DNA of 64,000 nucleotides, taken from positions 1,054,001 through 1,118,000 of the forward strand of contig NZ_JADLQL010000002.1 of assembly GCF_015477805.1 (NCBI RefSeq), written 5' to 3'. Positions 11,500 through 23,132 of this stretch are shown one piece after another. The notes beneath the pieces were generated by a model. That model did no database searches, was not told where the DNA came from, and saw only the letters and a program-made list of their open reading frames with translations. Both the position numbers and the translations under genes were made by a program. The DNA is from Nocardia flavorosea. GTDB lineage: Bacteria; Actinomycetota; Actinomycetes; Mycobacteriales; Mycobacteriaceae. Numbering within the stretch: the first letter of the stretch is position 1; each line of letters starts with the position of its first letter.

Positions 11500-12514
11500 C
11501 CGATCCGCACCATCGCGTCCCGGACCGGCCTCGCCTCGATGCCGCCGACACCCACCGCGTCGCGGCCGAACACGCGGCGGCCCAGGGCGATTACGACACC
11601 GCCCTGCGCGAGCGCTTCCGCGCGGTCCTGCGCGGACTGGAACAGCGCGGGTTGCTCGAGGTACGCCGTTCCCGCACCGCCCGCGAGACCTCCCAGGAAG
11701 CAGCGGCGGCGCTACCGCCCGAGCTCTCCGATGAAATCCACCCGGCCGCCGACGCCTTCGACGAGGTCGTATACGGCGGCCGTCCCGCGGCGGCAGACGA
11801 ATACCATCGGCTGGCCCGAGCCGATCAGTTCTCCGCCGCGGCGCCGCCCCCGGCAGCCGAACCGGTGGACGTCGAGGCCGTCGGGCGGAAGTTCCGTCGC
11901 CGGCGCAACTTCGGTCTGGAACTGCCCGAGATGGTGCGCCGGCCCCGTTTCTGGGCGGCACTGGCGGCATCGGCGGTCGTGCTGCTGGTGCTCTACGCGG
12001 TACTGCAGGGGTGCAGCGGCCCGAGCGCACCGCAACCACCGGATACCCCGCCGCTCACCCCACCGGACTACGATCCCGGGCTCCCCCGCCCGACCGGTGA
12101 CGATTCCGTTTTCGCGCACGCGCCGGCCCGGCTGGCATTCGGCCTCCTGCAGTTCCTGATCGCCGGTGCCGTGCTCGTATGGTGGCGAGCGCGCCGCCGC
12201 GGCGCGGTGGTCACCGAACCTCGTCCGGTGGCGGTGGCCGCCGGCGAACTGTTGTCCGGGCAGGCCGGCCTGTACCGGCGCTCCGGCGACCACGCGCATA
12301 TCGCGAGCGTGCTGCGGGCCGCCACACTGCGCCGCCTGCGCCGTTCCCTCGGTGTCGACGCCGGTATCTCCCCGGATGCCCTCGTGGCCGCGGTGGCCAC
12401 CCGGATCAGGGCAGACCCGGACACTGTCGGCTCGGCCCTCTACGGACCTGTCCCTGATGCACCGAGCTTGGAACTCGTTGCCGCGCAACTCGAATGGATC
12501 GAAGCGGAGGTCGG

Positions 12515-12518
<4 letters not shown>
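11496..12518 (+). CDS. DUF4129 protein carrying a DUF4350-type C-terminal tail
   Basis: A 340-residue protein. Residues 20-110 (HRVAAEHAAAQGDYDTALRE...) resemble DUF4129. A membrane helix at about 153-171 and a second at 212-229 follow. Residues 240-340 ([32 protein letters not shown]) resemble the C-terminal tail of DUF4350 proteins. The DUF4350 core that normally lies between two helices is absent; only about 40 Pro-rich residues separate them. The GTG start has an AGAGGT site and overlaps the previous stop, and the stop overlaps moxR. It is probably part of a MoxR-dependent membrane complex of unknown substrate. Confidence 0.72.
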
Positions 12519-13519
<1,001 letters not shown>

Positions 13520-13522
13520 CCC

Positions 13523-14818
13523 GTGGTCGTCACGGGCCGGTTGTTCGCGGTCGCGGTAGCGGCAGCGTTTTTCGTCGTGATGGTTGCACCGTCGTGGTTC
13601 GGCGTCCTGTCGGCGACCGCACTGCTCTGCGCACTGGCAGTGACCGATCGCGCTCTCACCCCCGGTAGCGCCGACGTGGTGCTCGAACGAACGGAACTGA
13701 CGGTCCTGCGGCTCGGCGCCGCGACCGGGATCGAGCTCACGGTGGCCAATACGGGCTCCCGCACGGTACGCGGCAGGCTGTGGGACGACTGGCCCGACAG
13801 TGCCGGGGCCGCCGGCCGGGACCACCGGCTGCACCTCGCACCCGGGCGCCGAGTCCGGGTACGGACCACCCTCACACCCACCCGTCGCGGTGATCGCGCC
13901 GCCGGCCCGGTCACCGTGCGCCTGTTCGGCCCGCTGGGACTGGCCGGTCACCAGTTCCAGCGGCGCGTACCCGCGCGGGTCCGGGCGCTGCCCCCGTTCC
14001 GCAGCGAACGGTTACTCGGGGGCAAGGTCAAACGGCTGCATCATCTGGAAGGCCGGAGTCCGGCGCATCTGCGCGGCCAGGGCACCGAATTCGATTCCTT
14101 CCGCGAATACGTGCCGGGCGACGATGTCCGCACGATCGACTGGCGTGCCACCGCGCGGGCCACCGATGTGCTGGTGCGGACCTGGCGCCCGGAACGTAAC
14201 CGGCAACTGCTGATGCTGCTGGACACCGGCCGGATCAGTGCCGCCCGGGTGGGGCCCGGCACCCGGCTCGACGGCGCGATCGAGGCGGCGCTGCTGCTGG
14301 GCAGTCTGGCCGCCGCGGGCGGCGATATGGTCGGCCTGCTCGCCTACGACCGCGAGGTACGCGCCGAAGTACGCGCCGGCCTCGGCCGCGGCGTGCAACC
14401 GAAACTCATGCACGCGCTGGCCGGGGTCACGCCCGCGCTCGTCGATACCGATGCCGAGGGGCTGGTGCGGGCCGCCATCCGCCGGGCCCGCCGCCGCAGC
14501 CTCATCGTCTGGTTCACCGGCCTGGACAGCGCCGCGGTCACCGAGAACCTGCTTCCGGTGCTGCCGGTGCTGGCCGAACGGCACCGGGTGCTGATCGTCT
14601 CGGTCACCGATCCGGAAATCGCCGCTGCGGCTGCCGACCGCAGCGATCTGCGCGCGCTCTACCGGGCGGCAGCTGCCGAATCCCGGCTCGCGGAGCAGGC
14701 GGTGCTCCAGGAAACGCTACGCCGGATGGGTATCGCCGTGATCGCCGCCGCCGCCCCGGACCTGCCGGGTGCGCTGGCAGACGAGTATCTGGAGCTCAAA
14801 CAGTCCGCCTCGCTGTGA
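13523..14818 (+). CDS. DUF58 domain-containing protein
   Basis: A 431-residue protein with two N-terminal membrane helices (about residues 5-40) and the DUF58 signature around residue 190 (EFDSFREYVPGDDVRTIDWRA). A von Willebrand A-like domain with a degenerate MIDAS (LLDTGRIS) follows. DUF58 proteins are the usual partners of MoxR ATPases. The GTG start lies three bases after the moxR stop. It is the last gene of this plus-strand operon and faces the convergent RDD gene. Confidence 0.92.
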   Translation: MVVTGRLFAVAVAAAFFVVMVAPSWFGVLSATALLCALAVTDRALTPGSADVVLERTELTVLRLGAATGIELTVANTGSRTVRGRLWDDWPDSAGAAGRDHRLHLAPGRRVRVRTTLTPTRRGDRAAGPVTVRLFGPLGLAGHQFQRRVPARVRALPPFRSERLLGGKVKRLHHLEGRSPAHLRGQGTEFDSFREYVPGDDVRTIDWRATARATDVLVRTWRPERNRQLLMLLDTGRISAARVGPGTRLDGAIEAALLLGSLAAAGGDMVGLLAYDREVRAEVRAGLGRGVQPKLMHALAGVTPALVDTDAEGLVRAAIRRARRRSLIVWFTGLDSAAVTENLLPVLPVLAERHRVLIVSVTDPEIAAAAADRSDLRALYRAAAAESRLAEQAVLQETLRRMGIAVIAAAAPDLPGALADEYLELKQSASL

Positions 14819-14958
14819 TCCCGGCGCGAGGCCGGACCGCCAGTACCTCGATGGGCGAGGCGCGCCTTTCCCGCGCCGCGCGCATGCTGTATCGGCCACG
14901 GCGGGGCAGGGGGTCGAGAACGCGACAGTACGCCCGTGCAGTTCGGCGCGTCCCCGAC

Positions 14959-15759
14959 TCAGTGCGACCGCACCGGTAGCTGCGCCGGCGAGTACATCAT
15001 CGGCGGTGCCGGAAATGCAGGTAGCGAACGCCGCTGCCGTTCGGCGATCACGCTTCCGAGTATCTGTACGGGCGGATATCCGCTCGGCGCCGCGACCCCG
15101 ATCCGCGCACACACCGCGGAAACCAATGCCTGGCCGATTTCGTGCCGCGCGCCCGGGGTGAGCGAGTCGACGCGGGTCAGATACTGGCGCACCGCGAGCG
15201 CCAGGTCCTCGGGCAACCCGGTGAGATCGAGACCGGCCGACCAGCCGGTGAGCCAAGCCGGGGGTATCGCCAGCGCGGGCAGGGACAGCTGCTGCCGGAT
15301 ATGCACGACCACCGTTCCCGCCAGGACATCGCCCACCCGGCGTGCGTGGGGTGAGCACATCGAAGTCACCACCGCGATCAGGCCGAAGAGACCGAGCATC
15401 CAGAAGTCGACGATCGCGCCGGTCAACCCGCGGGTGAGCGCATGCCGGAAATCGACGGGGCCGCCGTCGGCGCGCACCACCCGCAGCCCGAGTGCGAATT
15501 TCCCGGGTGACACACCGCGCAGCACGGTTTCCCAGAACACGGGATAGCCGACCAGCACGGTGACCAGCGAGACCAGGGACAGCGTGGTGAACCAGGGGCT
15601 GCTGTCGTCCCCTTGCAATACGAGCATGATCAGCGTGAGCAGCAAGACCCCGAGCACGGTCTGCAGAATCAGATCCAGCACGAATGCCGCGGCACGTGTC
15701 GGGATACGGGCGACCGGCAACTCGAGTGCCACCGCTTCCCCCGTCGTGAATTCAGCCAT
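14959..15759 (-). CDS. RDD family membrane protein
   Basis: 266 residues from the ATG that gives MAEFTTGEAV, the usual beginning of this group; an upstream in-frame ATG at 15771 is possible. Residues 14-30 (PVARIPTRAAAFVLDL) carry the Arg and Asp that name the RDD family, and there are three to four membrane helices before residue 160, then a soluble C-terminal domain. Mycobacteria have the same pairing of an RDD gene divergent from a SpoIIM-like gene beside moxR-DUF58 (Rv3692-Rv3695). The function is not established. Confidence 0.88.
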   Translation of the reverse strand: MAEFTTGEAVALELPVARIPTRAAAFVLDLILQTVLGVLLLTLIMLVLQGDDSSPWFTTLSLVSLVTVLVGYPVFWETVLRGVSPGKFALGLRVVRADGGPVDFRHALTRGLTGAIVDFWMLGLFGLIAVVTSMCSPHARRVGDVLAGTVVVHIRQQLSLPALAIPPAWLTGWSAGLDLTGLPEDLALAVRQYLTRVDSLTPGARHEIGQALVSAVCARIGVAAPSGYPPVQILGSVIAERQRRSLPAFPAPPMMYSPAQLPVRSH

Positions 15760-15909
15760 ATCGCATAGCATTCTTTCACGGCCACCCGGGTCGTAACCGG
15801 CTTCGCCGAACGCGGGGGTATATCACCGGTTCACCGGGACGCTGCCGGTCCACGCGTTTTCCGCCGGGCCGGTGCACACGGGCAGAACGGCGAAGCGGGA
15901 GGTCAGCCG

Positions 15910-16890
15910 ATGGATGTGGACGCCTACAGTACGAGGCATCGCCAAGCCTGGGCCAGGCTCAATTACTTGGCCGGCCGCCGGAAGCCGACCGGCGCCGAGG
16001 CCGATGAGCTGGTGGATCTCTACCGGCGCACATCCCAGCAGCTGGCCCGGTTGCAGACACACAGCCCCGAACCTGAACTCGTCGCCGGTTTGAGCGCGGT
16101 ATTGGCGCGGGCGCGCGGCCGGATCGTCGGGAGCTCACCCGATACCTGGACCGAGATCCGCCGATTCTTCACTCATCGGTTCCCGGCCGCGGTCTACGGG
16201 ACCTTCGGTTGGTGGCTCGCAGTGGCTGTCGTGTTCCTGACTGTGGTGGTGGGCTTCGCGACGTGGGTCTCGGCGGACCCGTCGGCGCGCGGATCCCTCG
16301 GGTTGCCGGAGGACACCGGGGCACTCACCGCGCCGGGCGGAGCGTTCGAAACCTATTACACCGAACATCCGAACGACGCATTCGCCGCATTGGTCTGGAC
16401 CAACAATGCCTGGGTCTGCGCGCTGGCACTGTTCCTCGGTGTCCTGATTCTGCCGGTGCTGTACCTGCTGTTCATGAACGCGCTGAATATCGGCGTAACA
16501 GCCGGTCTCATGGCCGATGCCGGGCGGCTGGATTCGCTGTTCGGATTCCTGCTCCCGCACGGCATGCTGGAGTTGACAGCGATTTTCATCGCCGGTGGCG
16601 CCGGGCTCCGACTCGGCTGGACGCTCGTCGATCCGGGGCGCGCGAGCCGTACCGAAGCAATGGCCCGGCAGGGCCGCCTCACCGCCACTATCGCCCTGGG
16701 CCTGGTACCGACACTGCTGGTAGCGGGCTTGCTCGAGGGTTTCGTCACTCCCAGCGCGTTGCCGGCGCCCATTCGGATCGCCTGCGGCCTACTCGCCGAG
16801 ACACTGTTCCTCGTCTACATCTTCACCGCGGGACGCAGGGCGTACTCCGAATCCGAGACCAGCGCCGCCCGGTCGACCGAATGCGGGTAA
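15910..16890 (+). CDS. Stage II sporulation protein M family membrane protein
   Basis: A 326-residue membrane protein of the SpoIIM/DUF95 family. A soluble N-terminal segment (DVDAYSTRHRQAWARLNYLAGRR) is followed by about six membrane helices with the conserved core NNAWVCALALFLGVL and NALNIGVTAGLMA. The ATG has a GGGAGG site 7 bases upstream. It is divergent from the RDD gene, and the shared region 15760-15909 must contain both promoters. A non-sporulating actinobacterium would use it for something other than engulfment, probably cell-envelope maintenance. Confidence 0.9.
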   Translation: MDVDAYSTRHRQAWARLNYLAGRRKPTGAEADELVDLYRRTSQQLARLQTHSPEPELVAGLSAVLARARGRIVGSSPDTWTEIRRFFTHRFPAAVYGTFGWWLAVAVVFLTVVVGFATWVSADPSARGSLGLPEDTGALTAPGGAFETYYTEHPNDAFAALVWTNNAWVCALALFLGVLILPVLYLLFMNALNIGVTAGLMADAGRLDSLFGFLLPHGMLELTAIFIAGGAGLRLGWTLVDPGRASRTEAMARQGRLTATIALGLVPTLLVAGLLEGFVTPSALPAPIRIACGLLAETLFLVYIFTAGRRAYSESETSAARSTECG

Positions 16891-16996
16891 CGGGATTACG
16901 AATAGACAACGCCGAGCACACGACGACGGGCACCGCTTCGTGAGGTGACAGCAACGCGTTACCGATGATCAGTGAGAATTCCCCCGATTGAATTCC

Positions 16997-17034
16997 GCTG
17001 GCCGCAGCGAGTCGCCGCTCTAGCTGCGGCCAGC
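16997..17034. terminator. Hairpin downstream of the SpoIIM-like gene
   Basis: A perfect 12-bp stem with a 14-base loop about 106 bases after the SpoIIM-like stop codon. It has no U tract on either side, so it may be a terminator or part of an RNA structure. Confidence 0.45.
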
Positions 17035-17065
17035 GTTACCGTCGACTCTACACAATCGTTATGCC

Positions 17066-17083
17066 TACGCAACCGGTTGCGTA
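17066..17083. promoter_or_regulatory. Perfect 18-bp palindrome in non-coding DNA
   Basis: TACGCAACCGGTTGCGTA is fully self-complementary, the size expected for a dimeric regulator site. Its ACGCAACCGG half recurs about 180 bases downstream. No adjacent gene explains it. Confidence 0.4.
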
Positions 17084-17762
17084 AGAGGTCACAGGTATAA
17101 GTCCGAAGTCGGCAAACCTTCAGACAACCCCTCTCGAACCCCACTCCAGCTAACTTCCAGCAGGCCCACACGGCCTTACAGCGGTGCTTTCATTTGCAAG
17201 TACATTTGGTTTTTACTGGTCACAGGCATATCCGTTACCGGGGTTACACGCAACCGGAAATCGGGTCCCGGCAACCGCGGCCCGAACCGCCGTTAACTCG
17301 GCCGTTCCATCTGCGACCAGGTCATTCGCGAAGGATTAACACGGCCTCGAGCCCGTTCATCCAAGCAAAAGAAACCTTGGGTCGGTTTACTCGCCTCAAA
17401 CCTTCCCGCGCCCCCGTATTCACCCCAGGGGTGGACCCGCGCATTGTTAACCAGCCCGGTTCCGGGACGTGAACTAGGTCACCCACACATCAGAATAAGG
17501 TAAGCCTCAGCAGTGCGACCGCAACCGAAAATCAATCGTGTGACCTTCGTCTCAATTCGGCATACAGCCGGTTGCACCGCCCCACACGTTCACGAACAGA
17601 CGCACTGAAAGGACTCGCCCGGCCTACGACTCCCGGAGCGGGAACGCCCTGAAGAACTGCCTGTCGAGAGGACAAGAAATGCGGCGGCAGGCTTGCGCCG
17701 GCCTGCGACGCCCCGGATGTTCCCGGCAGCCCCACCGGGCACGGGACCGGTCCCGGAAACGA

Positions 17763-17793
17763 AAAAGCCGTGAACCTGTGGTCCACGGCTTTT
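17763..17793 (-). terminator. Terminator of tRNA-Leu
   Basis: A perfect 10-bp stem (AAAAGCCGTG with CACGGCTTTT, 17763-17772 and 17784-17793) just downstream of the tRNA on the minus strand, ending in a short U run. Confidence 0.85.
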
Positions 17794-17796
17794 CAG

Positions 17797-17879
17797 TGGG
17801 CGAAGGGGGACTTGAACCCCCACGTCCCGAAGGACACTGGCACCTGAAGCCAGCGCGTCTGCCATTCCGCCACTCGCCC
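17797..17879 (-). tRNA. tRNA-Leu (anticodon CAG)
   Basis: An 83-nt type II tRNA. The acceptor GGGCGAG pairs with TTCGCCC with one G-U pair, the loop TTCAGGT gives anticodon CAG, a variable arm follows, and the T arm contains GTTCAAGTC. The CCA is not encoded. It is positioned before fhaA as in mycobacteria. Confidence 0.95.
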
Positions 17880-18014
17880 GAGCGACGGATAAGACCGTAG
17901 CACGCAGACGAGCGAGAGGTGAAATCACGAGGTCACAGGCCCGCCCGGCAGGCTTGTGACCTGAATTCCACGGCCGGTTCACGCGCGCGGGGAACTCCGC
18001 CACCGTTGCGGTAG

Positions 18015-18043
18015 TTACAGGTATAGCCGATCGCGGATATCAT
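18015..18043 (+). promoter_or_regulatory. Candidate promoter of the fhaA-pknB operon
   Basis: A TTACAG at 18015-18020 and TATCAT at 18038-18043 are separated by 17 bases, about 85 bases upstream of fhaA. The -35 is a weak match, so this is tentative. Confidence 0.35.
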
Positions 18044-18128
18044 GCAGAGAACGTGCTCGTAGAACGACACGCCGTATTCGCGTGTCGTCGTAAAGAATGA
18101 GGAGAGACTCACCGAAGGGAGGGCCCAG

Positions 18129-19499
18129 ATGGGGATCGTCTCGAGATTCGAGCGCCGACTCCAGGGCGCCGTCGGTGATGTCTTCGCCCGGGTCTTCGGC
18201 GGGAACGTCGTTCCGCAGGAGGTCGAGGCCGCGCTGCAGCGTGAGGCCGCCGACAGTGTCCAAGATCTCGGCGGTGGGCATCTGCTCGCACCCAACAGCT
18301 ATGTGATCACGATCAACTCGTCGGACCACCGGCAATTCGATGCCGATCACGACCTCACTACCCGCGCTTTCGCCAAACATCTGCAGGATTACATCCGTGA
18401 ACAAGGATGGCAGACCTACGGCGAAGTACACGTGGTCTTCGAGGCATCCCCTACGCTGCACACCGGAATGTTCAGGACGAGCGGCCGCGTCGACCCCGAT
18501 GCCGGCCGTGGAGCTGCCTCGGCTCACCGCCCGGAACCGCTACAACGACCCGCTAACCCGCAACCAGGAGCTGGCCCCATGACGCAGAACTCTGGCTACG
18601 ACCCGAGCCGTGAGCACGCGGAGTCCGATCCACGCAATCGCGGGTACGCTCCCGGACCCGCGGGACGCGGGCCGCAGAACGGCGCGTACCCCGAGGACTA
18701 CGGTCCCGGCGCGCAGTACAACGGCGCCCCCGATTATCAGAACGGCTACGACTACCAGCAGGGCGGCGCCGCCTACGACCAGCAGGGATACGGCGGTCAG
18801 CAGGGTTACGACCAGGGCGGGTACGCCCAGCCCGGCTACGACCAGGGCTACGACCAGCAGGGATACGCGCCCCAGGGCGGCTACGACCAGGGCGGATACG
18901 CCCAGCAACCCGGGTACGACCAGGGCGGCTATGCCCAGCAGCCCGGCTACGACCAGGGTTATCAGGGTCAGCAGGGCTACGACCAGGGTTACGACCAGCA
19001 GGGATATGCGCCCCAGGGCGGCTACGACCAGCAGGGGTACGCGCAGCCAGGGTACGACCAGGGCTACGACCAGCAGGGATATGCCCAGCCAGGGTACGAC
19101 CAGGGCTACGACCAGCAGGGGTACGCTCAGCAGGGTGCGCAGGGATACCCGCAGGGCGCGCAGCAGGCCCCCTACGGCGCCCAGGGCGGGTACGCGCCGG
19201 CGGCCGGCCCCGGATTCTCCGCCACGCTGGCGCTCGACGACGGCAGTGGCCGCACCTACCAGCTCCGCGAGGGCAGCAATATCATCGGCCGTGGCCAGGA
19301 TGCCCATTTCCGGCTGCCGGACACCGGTGTCTCCCGCCGCCATATCGAGGTGCGCTGGGACGGTCAGACCGCGATGCTCTCCGACCTCGGCTCGACCAAC
19401 GGAACCCTCGTCAACGGTTCACCGGTACAGGACTGGCAGTTGGCCGACGGCGATGTGATCCGTGCCGGGCATTCCGAGATCCTTATCCGTATTGTCTGA
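18129..19499 (+). CDS. fhaA: FHA domain protein FhaA with DUF3662 domain
   Basis: A 456-residue adaptor. Residues 1-125 form the DUF3662 domain, about 200-360 are a low-complexity Gly/Tyr/Gln repeat region built on [17 protein letters not shown] units, and residues 364-456 are an FHA domain ([29 protein letters not shown]) that reads phosphothreonine. In mycobacteria FhaA binds the pseudokinase of MviN and is phosphorylated by PknB, restraining peptidoglycan precursor flipping. It opens the seven-gene operon that ends with pknB. The repeat is longer and more regular than in the mycobacterial protein. GAAGGGAGG supplies the ribosome site. Confidence 0.96.
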   Translation: MGIVSRFERRLQGAVGDVFARVFGGNVVPQEVEAALQREAADSVQDLGGGHLLAPNSYVITINSSDHRQFDADHDLTTRAFAKHLQDYIREQGWQTYGEVHVVFEASPTLHTGMFRTSGRVDPDAGRGAASAHRPEPLQRPANPQPGAGPMTQNSGYDPSREHAESDPRNRGYAPGPAGRGPQNGAYPEDYGPGAQYNGAPDYQNGYDYQQGGAAYDQQGYGGQQGYDQGGYAQPGYDQGYDQQGYAPQGGYDQGGYAQQPGYDQGGYAQQPGYDQGYQGQQGYDQGYDQQGYAPQGGYDQQGYAQPGYDQGYDQQGYAQPGYDQGYDQQGYAQQGAQGYPQGAQQAPYGAQGGYAPAAGPGFSATLALDDGSGRTYQLREGSNIIGRGQDAHFRLPDTGVSRRHIEVRWDGQTAMLSDLGSTNGTLVNGSPVQDWQLADGDVIRAGHSEILIRIV

Positions 19500-19699
19500 T
19501 GCCGTAGGCTCGCCGTGCGGATCACGGGACGGCTCTCGCATAATAGGGCGGTCCAATCGTGATCGGTCTCGTCCGACGGTCCTATGATGTGCCGACACAC
19601 GCGCGGCGCCGCAAGGCGGGCCGCCGGGACGAGCACTGCCATGGGGTGGGTTATCACTCCGACGGCACCGGCACACGGTCGAACAGGAGGTGGAGCGCC

Positions 19700-20167
19700 G
19701 TGCAGGGATTGGTTCTGCAGTTGACCCGGGCCGGGTTCCTCCTGCTGTTGTGGCTGTTCGTGTGGGCAATCCTGCGTACCCTCCGCAGCGATATCTACGC
19801 GGCCTCCGGCATCCGGCTCCAGAATCGGGGACCGCGCGGTTCCGCGGTACTGCCGTCGATGCGCCGAGGCCAGAAGGGCGCCAAACATCTTGTGGTGACT
19901 CAAGGTTCTCTTGCCGGTACTCGTATCACACTGGGTACCCAACCGGTTTTGATCGGCCGTGCGGACGATTCGACGCTGGTCCTCACCGACGATTACGCAT
20001 CGACCCGACATGCCCGCCTGTCCCTACGCGGTGACGACTGGTACGTCGAAGACCTCGGCTCGACCAACGGTACCTACCTCGATCGTGCCAAAGTCACCAC
20101 CGCAGTCCGCGTTCCGCTCGGCACACCTGTCCGGGTCGGCAAGACAGTGATCGAGCTCCGATCGTGA
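19700..20167 (+). CDS. fhaB: FHA domain membrane protein FhaB/FipA
   Basis: A 155-residue protein with one N-terminal membrane helix (about residues 8-28) and a C-terminal FHA domain ([33 protein letters not shown]). The homologue in mycobacteria is a PknA/PknB substrate linked to the divisome and to FtsZ/FtsQ interaction. I take the GTG at 19700 because AGGAGG lies 9 bases upstream and the resulting QGLVLQLTRAGFLLLLW start matches the family; the frame is open further upstream without support. Its stop overlaps pstP by 4 bases. Confidence 0.95.
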   Translation: MQGLVLQLTRAGFLLLLWLFVWAILRTLRSDIYAASGIRLQNRGPRGSAVLPSMRRGQKGAKHLVVTQGSLAGTRITLGTQPVLIGRADDSTLVLTDDYASTRHARLSLRGDDWYVEDLGSTNGTYLDRAKVTTAVRVPLGTPVRVGKTVIELRS

Positions 20168-21654
20168 CACTTGTTCTCCGCTACGCAGCGCGCAGCGACC
20201 GCGGCCTGGTCCGCGCAAACAACGAAGATTCCGTTTACGCCGGTGCCCGGCTGCTGGCGCTTGCCGACGGTATGGGCGGGCACGCCGCGGGTGAAGTCGC
20301 GTCGCAGCTGATGATCGCCGCACTGGCGCATCTGGACGACGACGAACCCGGCGAAGATCTGCTGGGCAAATTGAACCGGGCCACCCATGCCGGTAATTCC
20401 GCGATCGCCGAACAGGTCGAAGAAGAACCCGAACTGGACGGGATGGGCACCACGCTCACCGCGATCCTGTTCGCGGGCAAGAAGCTCGGCATGGTCCATA
20501 TCGGCGATTCGCGGGCCTATATGCTGCGCGACGGCGAACTGGCCCAGATCACCCGGGACGACACCTTCGTCCAATCACTGGTCGACGAAGGCCGTATCAC
20601 TGCGGAACAGGCGCATACCCATCCGCAGCGATCGCTGATCATGCGGGCACTCACCGGCAACGAGATCGAGCCCACGCTGGTCATGCGCGAATCTCGCGCC
20701 GGGGACCGCTATCTGCTGTGCTCCGACGGCCTGTCCGACGTGGTCAGCGACGAGACCATCGCCAACACCATGCGCGAGGGCAGCACCGACGAATGCGCCG
20801 ATCGGCTCATCGAACTGGCGCTGCGCAGCGGTGGCCCGGACAACGTCACCGTCGTCGTCGCCGATGTGATCGATCTCGACTACGGTCAGAGCCATCCGAT
20901 CGTCGCCGGCGCCGCCTCCGGTGAGGCCGAGGACAACCCGCCGCCGAATACCGCCGCCGGCCGGGCCGCCGCCATGCGCCCGCCGGCCGCCGCGCCACGG
21001 CGTACCGCGAACGAACCCGAACCGCCGCCGAAGAAATCACACCGACTGCGCTGGTTGCTGCTGGCGGTGGCATTGATATTCGCGGTGGTCATCGGGCTGG
21101 TGGTCGGCTACAAGATGATCCGGTCGAACTACTACGTGGGCGCGGACAACGACAGTGTCGTGGTCATGCAGGGCCTGCCGGGGTCGATCCTGGGCTACTC
21201 CATCCACGAGGTGAACCTGGTCGGCTGCGTCACCGCCAAGGGCGAGCTCACCCTTGCCGACAAGGGCGCTCCCCTCCCCGAGGGCTGCCTTCCGTTGAAG
21301 GTCAGCGATCTCGAACAGACCGGACGCGACCAGGTCGAGCGCGGCCTGCCGCCGGGAACCCTGGAGAAGGCACGGGAGCAGATGCGTGTCCTGGCCGACC
21401 GCGAACTGCTGCCGGTGTGCAAGAAGAACGGATCCGCCGCCCAGCCGGGCGTTGTGACCACCACTCCGGCACCGCCGCCCCCACCGGCCCCGCCCGTGCC
21501 CACCGAAGCAGCGCCGCCGGCGCCCGCCACCCAAGCACCCGCCCCCAACGGTGAGAATCCGGCACCGCCGGCGCCGCCCACCACCACCGCGCCGGCGCCG
21601 ACCACCACCGCTGTGCCCCAGACGCCGGGGGAGAACTGCCGGGTGACGGACTGA
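20164..21654 (+). CDS. pstP: PP2C-family Ser/Thr phosphatase
   Basis: A 496-residue metal-dependent phosphatase that reverses PknA/PknB phosphorylation. The catalytic domain (residues 1-240) contains Asp22 in the NNED motif, Asp35-Gly36 in [16 protein letters not shown], and SDGLSD. After a Pro-rich juxtamembrane stretch, a single helix lies at about 295-320, followed by an extracytoplasmic segment and an unusually Pro/Thr-rich C-terminus. The GTG start overlaps the fhaB stop, and the stop overlaps the rodA ATG by one base. Confidence 0.97.
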   Translation: MTLVLRYAARSDRGLVRANNEDSVYAGARLLALADGMGGHAAGEVASQLMIAALAHLDDDEPGEDLLGKLNRATHAGNSAIAEQVEEEPELDGMGTTLTAILFAGKKLGMVHIGDSRAYMLRDGELAQITRDDTFVQSLVDEGRITAEQAHTHPQRSLIMRALTGNEIEPTLVMRESRAGDRYLLCSDGLSDVVSDETIANTMREGSTDECADRLIELALRSGGPDNVTVVVADVIDLDYGQSHPIVAGAASGEAEDNPPPNTAAGRAAAMRPPAAAPRRTANEPEPPPKKSHRLRWLLLAVALIFAVVIGLVVGYKMIRSNYYVGADNDSVVVMQGLPGSILGYSIHEVNLVGCVTAKGELTLADKGAPLPEGCLPLKVSDLEQTGRDQVERGLPPGTLEKAREQMRVLADRELLPVCKKNGSAAQPGVVTTTPAPPPPPAPPVPTEAAPPAPATQAPAPNGENPAPPAPPTTTAPAPTTTAVPQTPGENCRVTD

Positions 21655-23132
21655 TGTCCGCGCCGGCAGCACCGTCCGCCGGGGCTTTTCCGAGTCCACC
21701 GGGCGGTTTCGCGGCAACGCCGCCACCGACATCGCGGCGCAATACCGAGCTCTTGCTGCTCGGTTTCGCGGCGTTCATCACCACGGCGGCGTTGTTCCTG
21801 GTGGAAGCCAGCCAGGAGCAATCCCTGACCTGGGATATCGCGAAATACGGACTGGCCTATCTGGGGCTTTTCGGCGTTGCGCACCTGGTGGTACGACGTT
21901 TCGCGCCCTACACCGACCCGCTGCTGCTGCCGATCGTGGCGTTGCTCAACGGACTCGGCCTGGTGCTCATCCACCGGCTCGACCTGGCCGACCAGCAGAC
22001 TGCCGCCTACAACTCCTGGGATATCCCCTCGCCCGATGCGAATTCGCAGATCTTGTGGACCGCGCTCGGAATCATCCTGTTCGTAGGGATCCTGGTGGTG
22101 TTGCGCGATTACCGGACGCTGGCCAAGTACTCCTACACGCTCGGTCTGGTGGGACTGGTCGCACTGGCGATTCCGGCGCTGCTGCCCAGTTCGTTCTCCG
22201 AGGTCAACGGTGCCAAGATCTGGATCCGGCTGCCCGGTGTGAGCCTGCAGCCCGGTGAGTTCGCCAAGATCCTGCTGATCATCTTCTTCGCCTCGGTCCT
22301 CGTCTCGAAACGGGAGCTCTTCACCGCGGCCGGCCGGCATTTCCTCGGGATGGAGTTTCCACGCGCCCGCGATCTGGGCCCGATCCTCGCCGTCTGGATC
22401 GTCTGTATCGGAGTACTGGTCTTCGAGAAGGATCTCGGTACTTCGCTGCTGATCTTCGGCACCGTGCTGGTGATGCTCTACATCGCCACCGAACGAGTGG
22501 GCTGGCTGCTGATCGGCGGCGGCCTGCTGATGGTCGGATTCTTCTTCGCCTACCAGATGTTCGGGCATGTGCGGGTCCGCGTGGACACCTGGCTGCATCC
22601 CTTCGACGACTACAACAACACCGGCTACCAGATCGTGCAGTCACTGTTCGGACTGGCCACGGGCGGTCTGGCGGGTACCGGACTCGGCAGCGGCCGGCCT
22701 TCGCAGGTGCCGTTCGCGAAAACCGACTTCGTCGTCACCACCATCGGTGAGGAACTCGGGCTCATCGGCCTGACCGCCGTACTCCTGCTTTTCCTGATGC
22801 TCATCCTGCGGGGAATGCGTACCGCGCTGGCGATCCGCGACAGTTTCGGCAAACTGCTCGCCGCCGGGCTGGCGTTCACCCTCGCCATCCAGATCTTCGT
22901 GGTCGTCGGCGGGGTGACGAAACTGATCCCGCTGACCGGTCTCACCACGCCGTTCGTCTCCTACGGCGGCTCTTCCCTGTTGGCGAACTATATTCTGCTG
23001 GCCCTGCTCATCAAGATCTCCGACGCGGCCCGCGCGCCTGCCCCGGCCCGGCGCCGGGAACCGGCGCCGGCGCCGCTCGCCGAAGCGCAGACCGTGATGG
23101 TGTCACGACGGCAAGGGGGTCAGCAGCGATGA
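21654..23132 (+). CDS. rodA: SEDS peptidoglycan polymerase RodA
   Basis: A 492-residue integral membrane protein of the FtsW/RodA/SpoVE family with 10 or more helices. It polymerises glycan strands from lipid II. Conserved stretches include QPGEFAKI, the [10 protein letters not shown] region and [16 protein letters not shown] near the C-terminus. It partners with the class B penicillin-binding protein encoded next (4-base ATGA overlap). The position in this operon, as in mycobacteria, assigns it as RodA rather than FtsW, which lies in the dcw cluster. Confidence 0.95.
   Translation: MSAPAAPSAGAFPSPPGGFAATPPPTSRRNTELLLLGFAAFITTAALFLVEASQEQSLTWDIAKYGLAYLGLFGVAHLVVRRFAPYTDPLLLPIVALLNGLGLVLIHRLDLADQQTAAYNSWDIPSPDANSQILWTALGIILFVGILVVLRDYRTLAKYSYTLGLVGLVALAIPALLPSSFSEVNGAKIWIRLPGVSLQPGEFAKILLIIFFASVLVSKRELFTAAGRHFLGMEFPRARDLGPILAVWIVCIGVLVFEKDLGTSLLIFGTVLVMLYIATERVGWLLIGGGLLMVGFFFAYQMFGHVRVRVDTWLHPFDDYNNTGYQIVQSLFGLATGGLAGTGLGSGRPSQVPFAKTDFVVTTIGEELGLIGLTAVLLLFLMLILRGMRTALAIRDSFGKLLAAGLAFTLAIQIFVVVGGVTKLIPLTGLTTPFVSYGGSSLLANYILLALLIKISDAARAPAPARRREPAPAPLAEAQTVMVSRRQGGQQR

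Larger units (their letters stand above)
16891..17762. other. Long non-coding region between spoIIM-like gene and tRNA-Leu
   Basis: Nearly 900 bases with no credible gene. It holds a 12-bp-stem hairpin (16997-17008 with 17023-17034), a perfect 18-bp palindrome at 17066-17083, and a nearby repeat of its ACGCAACCGG half (about 17247-17257). A weak iron-box-like sequence near 17497 is not supported by any target gene. The region could encode an unrecognised small RNA. Confidence 0.5.

Noticed and set aside
17490..17510. Iron-box-like AAGGTAAGCCT
   Set aside because: Only half matches a DtxR/IdeR site and there is no target gene beside it.
18750..19190. Possible CRISPR or tandem DNA repeat array
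   Set aside because: The repeats are in frame within fhaA and encode a regular protein repeat without unique spacers.
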